This document shows positions 1 to 6,493 of a DNA stretch of 19,931 bases, piece by piece. The DNA is from an uncultured Clostridia bacterium (lineage in GTDB: Bacteria > Bacillota > Clostridia > Oscillospirales > Acutalibacteraceae). The stretch spans positions 1 to 19,931 of the forward strand of contig CALGUK010000001.1 of the NCBI GenBank assembly GCA_937920235.1, given 5' to 3'. Under the pieces are notes generated by a model. That model worked only from the letters and a program-made list of their open reading frames with translations, did no database searches and was not told the DNA's origin. The translations under genes and the position numbers were made by a program. The first letter of the stretch is position 1. Every line of letters begins with the position of its first letter.

Positions 1-1075
1 TTGAAAGAGCATCTTCAAAATCAGTTGCTTTATACATAGCAAGAACAGGAGAAAGCTTTTCGTGTGCAAATTCTTCACTGATGTCAACGCTTTCAACTTC
101 ACCGATAAGAATTTTTGTACCTGCCGGTACTGTTACACCTGCAAGTTCTGCGATTTTTGCAGCAGGCTGACCAACGATTTTAGCATTAAGAGCACCGTTG
201 ATAATAATTGTCTTTCTAACTTTTTCTGTTTCAGCAGGGTCAAGGAAGTAACAACCTCTTGTTGCGAACTCTGTTTTAACAGCATCATAAATGCTTTCAA
301 GTACTATAACTGACTGCTCAGAAGCACAAATCATACCATTATCAAATGTCTTTGAGTGAATAATTGAGTTAACTGCAAGAAGAATGTCTGCACTGTCATC
401 GATAATTGCAGGAGTGTTACCGGCACCAACGCCAAGAGCTGGCTTACCACTTGAATAAGCAGCCTTAACCATACCGGGACCACCTGTTGCAAGAATGATG
501 TCTGCTTCTTTCATTACTGTGTTTGTCATTTCAAGTGAAGGAACATCAATCCAGTCAATGATTCCTTCAGGAGCACCTGCTGCTACTGCTGCTTCAAGAA
601 CAAGCTTTGCTGCAGCGATAGTTGAGTTCTTTGCTCTTGGATGAGGAGAAATGATAATTGCATTACGAGTTTTAAGAGCAAGTAAGCATTTGAAAATTGC
701 TGTTGAAGTTGGATTTGTTGTAGGAATAACAGCCGCAATAACACCGATTGGTTCTGCAACTTTCTTAATACCGAAAGCTTTGTCTTCTTCAATAACACCA
801 CAAGTTTTTGTTTCCTTGTATGCATTGTAAATGTATTCAGCGGCGTAGTTGTTCTTGATAACCTTATCTTCAACAACACCCATACCTGTTTCTTCTACTG
901 CCATTTTAGCAAGTGAAATTCTTGCCTTGTTTGCTGCAGAAGCTGCTGCAAGGAAAATTTTGTCAACCTGCTCCTGAGTGTAGGTAGCGAACTTCTGTTG
1001 AGCTTTTCTTGTGTTCTCGATAGCTTCCTGAAGCTTTTCAACGCTATCTACAATTGCATAATTCTTTGTTTCCAT
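1..1075 (-). CDS. adhE: AdhE-type CoA-acylating aldehyde dehydrogenase, N-terminal 358 residues (partial)
   Basis: The protein starts at 1075 and runs off the left edge, so only about 358 residues are seen. It has the aldehyde dehydrogenase fold of AdhE-like enzymes, which reduce acetyl-CoA to acetaldehyde with NADH in the cytoplasm. Visible motifs are EPIGVIAAVIPTTNPTS (about 108-124), the glycine-rich GVGAGNTP (215-222), and the catalytic cysteine in NGMICASEQS (Cys250). The start is backed by an AGGAGGA ribosome site at 1081-1087. The gene follows rex by 27 bp on the same strand, with no terminator between, so it is probably in the rex operon and repressed by Rex at low NADH. Whether it continues into an iron-dependent alcohol dehydrogenase domain (true bifunctional AdhE) cannot be seen. 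A single-domain acetaldehyde dehydrogenase is the alternative. Confidence 0.9.
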   Translation of the reverse strand, partial: METKNYAIVDSVEKLQEAIENTRKAQQKFATYTQEQVDKIFLAAASAANKARISLAKMAVEETGMGVVEDKVIKNNYAAEYIYNAYKETKTCGVIEEDKAFGIKKVAEPIGVIAAVIPTTNPTSTAIFKCLLALKTRNAIIISPHPRAKNSTIAAAKLVLEAAVAAGAPEGIIDWIDVPSLEMTNTVMKEADIILATGGPGMVKAAYSSGKPALGVGAGNTPAIIDDSADILLAVNSIIHSKTFDNGMICASEQSVIVLESIYDAVKTEFATRGCYFLDPAETEKVRKTIIINGALNAKIVGQPAAKIAELAGVTVPAGTKILIGEVESVDISEEFAHEKLSPVLAMYKATDFEDALS

Positions 1076-1102
1076 TTGTATCCTCCTAAAATTATTAAAT
1101 AC

Positions 1103-1723
1103 TTATTTATTTATCTGATTATTTAAATACGCCAATGAAAGCGCCAGATTTTCATTTTCAAGAATTACACCATGGGGTACATTTAATTTACATGGTGCGA
1201 AATTCATTATCGCCGTAATTCCACATTCCACCATTTTGTCACATACTGCCTGAGCTGAACCTACACCGACTGTGATGATACCAAGTTGTATATTTTTTGT
1301 TTTACAGAATTTTTCAAATTCATTTATTGGTTGAATTTTTACTTTTCCGTTTATGTTTATAGCTTTTTCATTGTTGTCAAATGCTGCTGCAATTTTAATG
1401 CCAAATTTTTCGAACTCATCATAGTCAAGTAAGGCTTTACCCAATTTGCCTGCGCCTACGAGAACTGCAAGAGTAAAATTACCACAACCAAGACAATTAT
1501 CAAGATTTTCAATAAGTTCTGTTTTCAGATAACCGAGTTTTGGTTTTCCTGCGCCACTGATTGATGCAAGGTCTTTTCTTACTTGTACTTCACCAAGTGA
1601 AAGTTTTCGTGCAATGGCTGTTGCAGATATATATGTATATCTTTCTTTAGGTAAGCCTTTAAGAAACTCAAGATACATAGGTACTCTGCCAAGTGTTGCT
1701 TTTGAAATACCATTTTTGCACAT
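1103..1723 (-). CDS. rex: Redox-sensing transcriptional repressor Rex
   Basis: This 206-residue protein has the full Rex layout: an N-terminal winged helix (about 1-80, with ATAIARKLSLGEVQVRKDL as the recognition region) and a Rossmann domain starting at VLVGAGKLGKAL (glycines 90, 92 and 95), followed by a C-terminal helix. Rex binds DNA when NAD+ is high and lets go when NADH rises, which turns on NADH-consuming fermentation genes. Its placement 27 bp upstream of an AdhE-type gene fits that role exactly. The length is normal for the family (about 205-215). The AGGAGG-like site just upstream (1728-1733) supports the start. A Rex-box-like palindrome at 1747-1766 in the leader suggests autoregulation. 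Identity is near certain from family knowledge. Confidence 0.96.
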   Translation of the reverse strand: MCKNGISKATLGRVPMYLEFLKGLPKERYTYISATAIARKLSLGEVQVRKDLASISGAGKPKLGYLKTELIENLDNCLGCGNFTLAVLVGAGKLGKALLDYDEFEKFGIKIAAAFDNNEKAININGKVKIQPINEFEKFCKTKNIQLGIITVGVGSAQAVCDKMVECGITAIMNFAPCKLNVPHGVILENENLALSLAYLNNQINK

Positions 1724-1746
1724 AAGAAAACCTCCTTCGTATTGAC

Positions 1747-1766
1747 TTCGTTAATATTTTAACATT
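1747..1766. promoter_or_regulatory. Candidate Rex operator upstream of rex-adhE
   Basis: The sequence holds GTTAA-N4-TTAAC (1750-1763), close to the clostridial Rex consensus TTGTTAA-N4-TTAACAA. The right arm is extended by CA, and the left arm has TTC where TTG is expected. It lies 24-43 bp before the rex start codon, so a bound Rex could block transcription of both rex and the aldehyde dehydrogenase gene. The site is seen directly; binding is inferred. Confidence 0.6.
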
Positions 1767-1793
1767 GTCATTATTGTCTGGGAATTCTTAAAA

Positions 1794-1822
1794 TGTATAA
1801 TCGGTATTATCATTATCGATAA
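1794..1822 (-). promoter_or_regulatory. Candidate promoter of rex
   Basis: On the minus strand there is TTATCG (1817-1822), a 17-bp spacer and TATACA (1794-1799). The -35 hexamer is weak. The region also carries two related copies of ATTATCG(A)ATAAC (about 1812-1838) and the palindrome TTATCGATAA (1813-1822), which could be a second regulatory site. The position is downstream of the lysR terminator, as needed for an independent rex transcript. Confidence 0.4.
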
Positions 1823-1847
1823 CACTATTATCGAATAACAAAAACAA

Positions 1848-1874
1848 AACCCGAACTCATTAAGAGTCCGGGTT
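1848..1874 (-). terminator. Rho-independent terminator of the lysR gene
   Basis: An 11-bp stem (1848-1858 with 1864-1874) with a 5-nt loop contains one pair that is G-U on the minus-strand RNA. The stem is followed on that strand by the T-rich run TTTGTTTTTGTT. It lies 13 bp after the LysR stop codon and separates lysR from rex. Confidence 0.85.
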
Positions 1875-1887
1875 CAAAAAATTTAAA

Positions 1888-2808
1888 TTAAAGATATTTT
1901 CTTTTAGCTTCGCACAGTTCTGTAATAAACTGTCTGTCAAGTTTCGATAATTTGTATCCATCTTTATAAATCAAAACATCCTTATATATTTTCTTGTTAT
2001 CAACGCATTTTTTCTGAACGAGATTATATCGATTCAACAAACTTTCCGGTGCAGGAGATACCCACATAAATGTTTCAGGATTATTGGAAAGCAAATCGAA
2101 CTGACTTGCTCTTTCAAATATAAATATACGACGGTCAATGTTATTAGGAAGCTCTTCCTTTACTACCTTTGAAAGTGGCATCGACGGAACATAAGGGTCC
2201 GCATGAGCAATTTCAATAAAATCTGTCAAATCATCAAAAGTAATGGTTTCTTTTTTTGCAAGAGGATTCTCAGCACTCATTATCAGCGAATAAGTAAACT
2301 CCGTGACCAGTTCATAACAGAAGCCTTTTTCTTCAAGCATAGCTTTGAAATACTTATCATAGTTCTCTGCATATCTTATAATGCCGAGTTTGTAATCGTG
2401 CTCAAGTATATTGCGAATTGTACGCTGAGAATTTGTTTCCTTGTAGAAAATTTCAGCAGCTTCTTTGGAAAGCGATTTTGAAAACTGAGCAAACGCTTCA
2501 GAAATGTAACAAGCTCTCGGTACAGAAATTGAAAAACGCTGCTTTTTTGCCGAACCTTTTTTATAAAAGCTTTCAACCTCATCAATCTGATTAAGAATTC
2601 CCTTTGCATAATTTATGAATTCTTCACCTTCGGGAGTGAGCTCCATACCTTTTGTAGTACGGTCAAAGATTGAAATGCCAATATCGGCTTCAAGTTCTTT
2701 AATTGAACGACTTACATTAGGCGCTGCAATCAATAAAGTTTCAGCTGCCTTGTTGAGTGAACCTACTTTTGCAACCTCAACAGCATATTTCATGTGTAAT
2801 ATATTCAT
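1888..2808 (-). CDS. LysR-family transcriptional regulator
   Basis: This 306-residue protein has the standard LysR winged helix-turn-helix at 1-60 (KVGSLNKAAETLLIAAPNVS, then LEADIGISIFDRTTKG) and a C-terminal region of the size of the periplasmic-binding-like effector domain (about 90-300). LysR proteins bind DNA as tetramers and respond to a small molecule. The start is supported by GAGGTGA seven bases upstream. A clear promoter (2845-2873) and terminator make it a single-gene unit. LysR genes usually sit back-to-back with a target, but here the upstream flank is 475 bp without a gene, followed by a decayed mobile element, so the target is not evident. The ligand cannot be told from sequence. 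Confidence 0.92.
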   Translation of the reverse strand: MNILHMKYAVEVAKVGSLNKAAETLLIAAPNVSRSIKELEADIGISIFDRTTKGMELTPEGEEFINYAKGILNQIDEVESFYKKGSAKKQRFSISVPRACYISEAFAQFSKSLSKEAAEIFYKETNSQRTIRNILEHDYKLGIIRYAENYDKYFKAMLEEKGFCYELVTEFTYSLIMSAENPLAKKETITFDDLTDFIEIAHADPYVPSMPLSKVVKEELPNNIDRRIFIFERASQFDLLSNNPETFMWVSPAPESLLNRYNLVQKKCVDNKKIYKDVLIYKDGYKLSKLDRQFITELCEAKRKYL

Positions 2809-2844
2809 AGATACTTCACCTCATTTCAAAAGTATCACAGATTG

Positions 2845-2873
2845 ATTATACAACTTTTTTCATCCTTATTCAA
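2845..2873 (-). promoter_or_regulatory. Promoter of the lysR gene
   Basis: On the minus strand there is TTGAAT (2868-2873), a 17-bp spacer and a perfect TATAAT (2845-2850). The spacing is ideal for a vegetative sigma-A promoter. A perfect 10-bp palindrome TTGAATTCAA at 2904-2913 lies roughly 66-75 bases upstream of the predicted start, where LysR proteins often hold their recognition site, suggesting autoregulation. Confidence 0.65.
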
Positions 2874-2997
2874 TATGATTTGCAAATAAGTTTAACGGAT
2901 GTGTTGAATTCAATAAAACGTATTTTACCAACAATACAAGCAAGCCATATTTCCTTATATAATAATTGTTATAAAAGTTTTCAACAATTATTAAACA

Positions 2998-3032
2998 ACC
3001 ATCATAGTGTTCTTTTGTGAACATATGGTGGT
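2998..3032 (+). terminator. Orphan terminator-like hairpin
   Basis: A stem of about 14 bp with one G-U pair and one bulged G (2998-3012 with 3019-3032, 6-nt loop) is followed by CATTTTTATTTTATTTT. It points in the plus direction, yet no plus-strand gene lies upstream in the window. It could end a short RNA or be left from a lost gene at the edge of the decayed element. Confidence 0.6.
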
Positions 3033-3283
3033 CATTTTTATTTTATTTTAAAATTTTTAAAAAAGTTGCAAATTCTTGCCTTTTAAATGCCTACCCCTTG
3101 GGGGAACTTTTTTGCACTAATAATTGCTACCAAATTTTGTGACAGAAACTATATTCAAATTAAGAGCAAAATGCGTGGCATTAGTCTTAGCAAGCATTGA
3201 ATTTGAATAGTCAAATTCGCTTTTAGGGGATTCTCCACCCCTAACACCCCAAACAATACCTCAATATGAAAGGAGGGTAAAGA

Positions 3284-3816
3284 ATGAACAAACAATTTGA
3301 AGTTTATGTAACCACAGACCATCCATATATTAATAATCTCATACCTCTTACAAAATCAGCCGCATACAAAATGAAACTTGATGCTATGAAACGTCAGGGA
3401 TATAGGTCAGATTTACATGCAAATTTAACTTCTACAACAATCTTGAAAAGCCTCTGTTAGACCTTGTTGATGAAGGTAAAATATCAATGCGTCCTGCAGT
3501 TGAACTGTCATATCTTCCATCTGCAGAACAGCAAATGATACTTGAAATTTATGAGACGGATGAAATAACACCATCATTATCACAGGCACAGAGAATCAGA
3601 AAACTTTCTGATCAAGGTCAACTTGACACTGACAATGTTTTTGAAAATATAACTGAGCTGAAAGGCAATCAAAAACCCATGTTCAAGATACCTATGGAAA
3701 GATTGCAAAAAATTGCACCTAAAATCAAGGAGAAAGAATGTGAATCTTTTGTTCTTAAAGCCTGTGAGTATTATTACAAACATCTTCAGCGAATGAAGAA
3801 TAGGGATGCGAGGTGA
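3284..3816 (+). pseudogene. ParB-like partition protein, internally deleted and frameshifted
   Basis: Two pieces of one ParB/Spo0J-type protein lie in different frames. The first (3284-3460, 58 codons) has a good AGGAGGG ribosome site and contains AAYKMKLDAMKRQGYRSDL, the segment that follows the ParB nuclease-like domain in ICE-borne homologues. It then stops. The second is readable from about 3435 (YNNLEKPLLDLVDEGKIS) to 3816 and contains RPAVELSYLPSAEQQMI and SLSQAQRIRKLSDQG, the usual C-terminal part. The helix-turn-helix between them and the N-terminal domain are missing, so the protein cannot be a working ParB. The first 20 residues do not resemble ParB and may come from another gene. 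An ATG at 3487 could express the last 109 residues alone. Confidence 0.75.
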
Positions 3817-3820
3817 TTTT

Positions 3821-3976
3821 TTGAGTATATTACAGAAAATTAAAAGGTTTGTTGTATATCTTGAAACCAATATTCACGGTGAATGTACCATTCCTTATGA
3901 AGAACTTGAAATGATAGTTAAATGCTTATTTCCGGATATTATAAAGTTCCTTGAAAAAGAGCAAAACTTTAATTAA
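3821..3976 (+). CDS. Small hypothetical protein of the element remnant
   Basis: This is a 51-codon frame with TTG start, preceded by GAGGTGA (which overlaps the end of the parB-like gene) at a 4-base spacing. It reads roughly as an amphipathic helix (start to residue 15), HGECTIPYEELEM, then CLFPDIIKFLEKEQ. The coupling to the parB end suggests it was a real member of the element operon. Its stop codon lies 26 bases inside the recombinase frame (from 3951), so the last few residues may be foreign sequence from the deletion event. I do not recognise a domain. It may or may not still be made. Confidence 0.5.
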   Translation: MSILQKIKRFVVYLETNIHGECTIPYEELEMIVKCLFPDIIKFLEKEQNFN

Positions 3977-4691
3977 AAACAAGAAAGCACCGGCAAGGCA
4001 TAAAGCGACTGATGACTATCTGCTCACAACAAAACTTTTCTGCGGTGACTGTGGCTCAATTATGGTCGGTGAAATCGGCAGAGGCAGAAACAATCAACAG
4101 TATCGTTATTATAAGTGTATAAGTGCAAAGCGCAAAAAGGGATGCAAAAGTCGAAAAGGCATCAAGAAAGATGTTCTTGAAAATCTTGTTCTTACGCACA
4201 TTATAAAAACCATTATGGATGATGATACTGTAGAAGCAATTATTGATATTGCTATGAAAGAACAAGCAAAAGAAAATGTCGCTCTTCCTGCTTTGAAGAA
4301 ACAATTGAGTGATGTTAAACGTGGCATTGAAAATATGCTTAATGCCATTCAGAACGGCATTTACAATTCGTCCACAAAAGAGCGTTTGGATAAACTGGAA
4401 AAGAGTAAAGAGGAACTGGAAATTCTTATCGCAAAAGAAAAACTCAGCAAACCGCTTCTGCCAAGAGAATGTATAAGATATTGGCTCTACGAACTTCGAA
4501 AACTTAATATAGACAGCCTTGAAGCACGCAAATGCTTGGTAAATACCTTTCTCAATTCAGTCGTAGTTTATAAAGATAAAATAGAATTAGTTTTCAACTA
4601 TCGTGAGGGGACAGAACCTGTCCCCTTCGACAGATTGATTAGCGTTTCGGATACATATATTGATACTCCACCAAAACTCTGTACACATTAG
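3951..4691 (+). pseudogene. Large serine recombinase (TnpX-like), C-terminal fragment
   Basis: The frame encodes about 246 residues: NKKAPARHKATDDYLLTTKL, a zinc ribbon CGDCGSIM...YYKC...KGCKSR, a coiled-coil stretch rich in Lys/Glu (about 95-170), and a C-terminal beta region. This is the DNA-binding recombinase plus zinc-ribbon half of large serine integrases. Such proteins are typically about 500-560 residues, and the N-terminal resolvase domain with its catalytic serine is absent. A stop lies in frame just upstream (3942-3944), and only TTG is available as a start. It cannot catalyse recombination. Near its end a perfect 8-bp inverted repeat (GGGGACAG/CTGTCCCC, 4607-4625) lies in the coding sequence and may be inserted repeat DNA. 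Confidence 0.85.
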
Positions 4692-4701
4692 TGTGCGGAG
4701 T
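4676..4701 (+). terminator. Terminator after the recombinase fragment
   Basis: The 11-bp stem 4676-4686 / 4691-4701 has two G-U pairs and a 4-nt loop, followed by TTTTATTATAT. It overlaps the stop codon of the recombinase frame and separates the remnant from the sulfatase promoter. Confidence 0.7.
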
Positions 4702-4750
4702 TTTATTATATAAGGCTTTATTGAAATGCTGATATATTTGTGTTACAATC

Positions 4751-4779
4751 TTTACTGTAATACATCTGACGGATATACA
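4751..4779 (+). promoter_or_regulatory. Promoter of the sulfatase gene
   Basis: TTTACT (4751-4756), a 17-bp spacer and TATACA (4774-4779), with the start expected near 4786. This lies after the terminator at 4676-4701 and about 24 bp before the start codon, so the sulfatase has its own short leader. Confidence 0.55.
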
Positions 4780-4809
4780 GATAATGTTTATAAATATTAA
4801 GGAGAAAAA

Positions 4810-6126
4810 ATGAAGCCTAATATTATTTTATATTTTTCCGATCAACAGCGCTGGGACACTCTGAACAGTAACTTGATGCCTAATGTCTGGGAATTAGGAG
4901 AAGAAGGAGTGCTGTTTGAGAATTCTTTTACTTGCCAGCCGGTTTGCGGCCCTGCCCGTGCCTGTTTGCAGACAGGTCAGTTTGCAACTGAAAACCGTTG
5001 CTATTGGAACGGGATTGCTTTGAAAGAAGATACAAAAACTTTAGCTGATTATTTCAATGAAAACGGCTATGATACAGCGTATATCGGAAAATGGCATCTC
5101 GCTTCAGACCGTTATGCAGGCATCGGTGTTCATTGCGAAAAAACAGCTGTTCCGAAGGAAAGACAAGGCGGTTATAAATACTGGCGTGCGGCAGATGTTC
5201 TGGAGTTTACCTCACACGGTTATGACGGATATGTTTTTGACGGTAACGGTAATCAGATTGATTTTAAGGGTTACAGAGCGGATTGTATAAATGACTTTGC
5301 GGTTGAATATGTAAATAACCATAGTGGTGAAAAGCCTTTCTTTATGTTTGTTTCACAGCTTGAGCCACATCACCAGAATGACAGAGGTCATTTTGAAGGA
5401 CCAACAGATAAAGTTGATGATTTTCGTGACTATCCTTTACCGGAGGATTTAACATTTCTTAAGGGAAATTACAAAGAAGAGTATCCCGATTATCTCGCTG
5501 CTATTCATTCCCTTGATGAAAATGTCGGAAGGCTTGTTAAAGCTTTGAAGGATAAAGATCAGTATGATAATACGGTTATTGTTTACACAAGTGACCACGG
5601 TTGTCATTTTAAAACACGAAATGCCGAGTATAAACGCAGCTGTCACGATTCGAGTATACATACACCCCTTGTTTTTGGTGGCGGTGCTGTAGATAAAGGC
5701 GAGATTATGAATTGTCTTGTCAGTCTTATCGACATTCCCCCTACACTTCTGAGTCTTGCAGAAATTGAGATACCGAAAGCCTGTTCCGGAAATATTCTCC
5801 CTGTTAACAGGAAAGATGTTCCTGAAAGAGATTGTGTTTTTATTCAGATCAGTGAATCACAAGTCGGCAGGGCAGTACGCACAAAGGATTGGAAGTATTC
5901 TGCCAAAGCACTCGGACCGGGAAATATAAAACACAGCGCACGGATTTATTATGATGATTTTTTATATGACCTGAAAAATGATCCTGACGAAAGACGTAAC
6001 CTTGTAAATGATAAAGAATACCTTGATGCCTTAAGAAAAATGAGAGAGTTACTTGCACGTGAAATGGTTAAAGCCGGTGAGAAAAAACCGATATTTTACA
6101 AGCCTTTAAAAGCAAAAAGCTTTTAA
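4810..6126 (+). CDS. Cys-type sulfatase (alkaline phosphatase superfamily, S1-like), cytoplasmic
   Basis: This 438-residue protein hydrolyses sulfate esters by family assignment. The sulfatase signature is VCGPARACLQTG: Cys46 of C-x-P-x-R is the residue oxidised to formylglycine, which in an anaerobe needs the radical-SAM maturase anSME (not in this window). Metal and active-site motifs visible are SDQQR near the N-terminus (Asp11), GKWH (93-96), and YTSDHG (Asp262, His263). There is no signal peptide, so it should act inside the cell on imported or intracellular substrate. An AGGAG site precedes the ATG. It stands alone after a mobile element remnant, with no transporter or glycosidase partner. 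Phosphonate monoester hydrolases share the fold and are the main alternative. The substrate is unknown. Confidence 0.9.
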   Translation: MKPNIILYFSDQQRWDTLNSNLMPNVWELGEEGVLFENSFTCQPVCGPARACLQTGQFATENRCYWNGIALKEDTKTLADYFNENGYDTAYIGKWHLASDRYAGIGVHCEKTAVPKERQGGYKYWRAADVLEFTSHGYDGYVFDGNGNQIDFKGYRADCINDFAVEYVNNHSGEKPFFMFVSQLEPHHQNDRGHFEGPTDKVDDFRDYPLPEDLTFLKGNYKEEYPDYLAAIHSLDENVGRLVKALKDKDQYDNTVIVYTSDHGCHFKTRNAEYKRSCHDSSIHTPLVFGGGAVDKGEIMNCLVSLIDIPPTLLSLAEIEIPKACSGNILPVNRKDVPERDCVFIQISESQVGRAVRTKDWKYSAKALGPGNIKHSARIYYDDFLYDLKNDPDERRNLVNDKEYLDALRKMRELLAREMVKAGEKKPIFYKPLKAKSF

Positions 6127-6227
6127 CTTTTATGCACTTACTGATAATGCAGAAAATATCAGTATGTATTATAGCTGTACCGTTTTGTGATCGAAGAGTT
6201 TTTTAAAGCTTGAAGTGGAAAACAGGG

Positions 6228-6307
6228 GGGTGCGTTTCTGCCTGTATCGGGAGAGCGCTTGACTGGCATTCAAGAGGTCAAGAGTTCGATCCTCTCCGTC
6301 TCCGCCA
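6228..6307 (+). tRNA. Degenerate tRNA-Ala(GGC), 3' part intact, 5' part altered
   Basis: From about 6249 to 6307 the sequence reads as tRNA-Ala. It has the 3' side of the D arm (GGGAGAGCG), the anticodon stem CTTGA/TCAAG (6258-6262, 6270-6274) with loop CTGGCAT (anticodon GGC), and variable loop AGGTC. The T arm has loop TTCGATC and 4 of 5 stem pairs, and the acceptor strand CGTCTCC is followed by G and an encoded CCA (6305-6307). U70, the alanine identity partner, is present. The 5' side does not fit. The best acceptor strand, 6228-6234, leaves one mismatch and two G-U pairs (one the proper G3-U70), and no normal D stem forms. I judge it a pseudo-tRNA or a 3' fragment left by an integration event, not a working tRNA. 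Confidence 0.6.
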
Positions 6308-6352
6308 CAGCATACTGAGTAATTATTTTTTTGCTATAATTTTCAGATTTAT

Positions 6353-6384
6353 AAAAATCCGAGGTCATTAAACCTCGGATTTTT
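6353..6384. terminator. Bidirectional terminator
   Basis: A perfect 13-bp stem (6353-6365 with 6372-6384) with a 6-nt loop begins with AAAAA and ends with TTTTT, so it works in both directions. It lies 46 bp after the tRNA-like sequence. Confidence 0.85.
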
Positions 6385-6428
6385 AACATTAAACCTCAAA
6401 CTATTGTAGCTTTTATATTTCTAATTTA

Positions 6429-6474
6429 ATTCTACCTTCATTTTGTTGCAAAAATACTAAGAAACAAGTAGAAT
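6429..6474 (+). promoter_or_regulatory. Promoter of the membrane XRE regulator, with flanking inverted repeat
   Basis: TTGCAA (6446-6451), a 17-bp spacer and TAGAAT (6469-6474) form a good promoter. A 7-bp inverted repeat ATTCTAC/GTAGAAT (6429-6435, 6468-6474) brackets the -35 and covers the -10, which would suit autoregulation by the XRE protein it drives. Binding is inferred only. Confidence 0.55.
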
Positions 6475-6493
6475 AAGTGCAGAGGTGATACAC

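Larger units (their letters stand above)
2809..3283. other. Gene-free gap of 475 bp between lysR and the element remnant
   Basis: No coding sequence is convincing here. The gap holds the lysR promoter and a possible operator (2904-2913); a perfect 10-bp inverted repeat AATAATTGTT/AACAATTATT (2961-2970, 2983-2992); a plus-strand terminator-like hairpin (2998-3032); an 8-bp inverted repeat GAATTTGA/TCAAATTC with a 4-nt loop (3199-3206, 3211-3218); and a 7-bp inverted repeat TTAGGGG/CCCCTAA (3223-3229, 3238-3244). The part from about 3060 probably belongs to the mobile element remnant, as the leader of its parB-like gene. Confidence 0.6.
3060..4710 (+). mobile_element. Decayed remnant of a serine-recombinase conjugative or mobilizable element
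   Basis: Three adjoining plus-strand pieces are typical of TnpX-recombinase elements of Clostridia: a parB-like gene (3284-3816, broken), a small ORF (3821-3976), and the C-terminal half of a large serine recombinase (3951-4691). All transfer genes and the recombinase catalytic domain are gone. The recombinase frame begins inside the last codons of the small ORF, which marks a deletion junction near 3950-3990. The outer limits are estimates: the left from the start of hairpin-rich leader sequence, the right from the terminator after the recombinase. No att repeats were identified. Confidence 0.75.
6127..6493. other. Gene-poor gap with degenerate tRNA, terminator and promoter
   Basis: After the sulfatase come a perfect 8-bp inverted repeat TACTGATA/TATCAGTA (6139-6146, 6157-6164) without a T-run, a degenerate tRNA-Ala (6228-6307), a strong bidirectional terminator (6353-6384) and the promoter of the next gene (6446-6474). 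No protein frame is supported. Confidence 0.7.

Noticed and set aside
3951..4691. A complete, active recombinase
   Set aside because: The catalytic resolvase domain is absent, an in-frame stop lies at 3942-3944, and the length is about half that of the family.
6139..6164. TACTGATA/TATCAGTA hairpin as the sulfatase terminator
   Set aside because: The stem is AT-rich with a 10-nt loop and no T-run after it, so it is noted only as an inverted repeat.
3060..6307. The tRNA-Ala fragment as the attachment site of the serine-recombinase remnant
   Set aside because: Large serine recombinases usually do not target tRNA genes, and the sulfatase unit with its own promoter lies between; no matching repeat was found near the remnant.
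6228..6307. tmRNA 3' end instead of a tRNA
   Set aside because: A clean anticodon arm with a GGC loop is present, which tmRNA lacks at this position.
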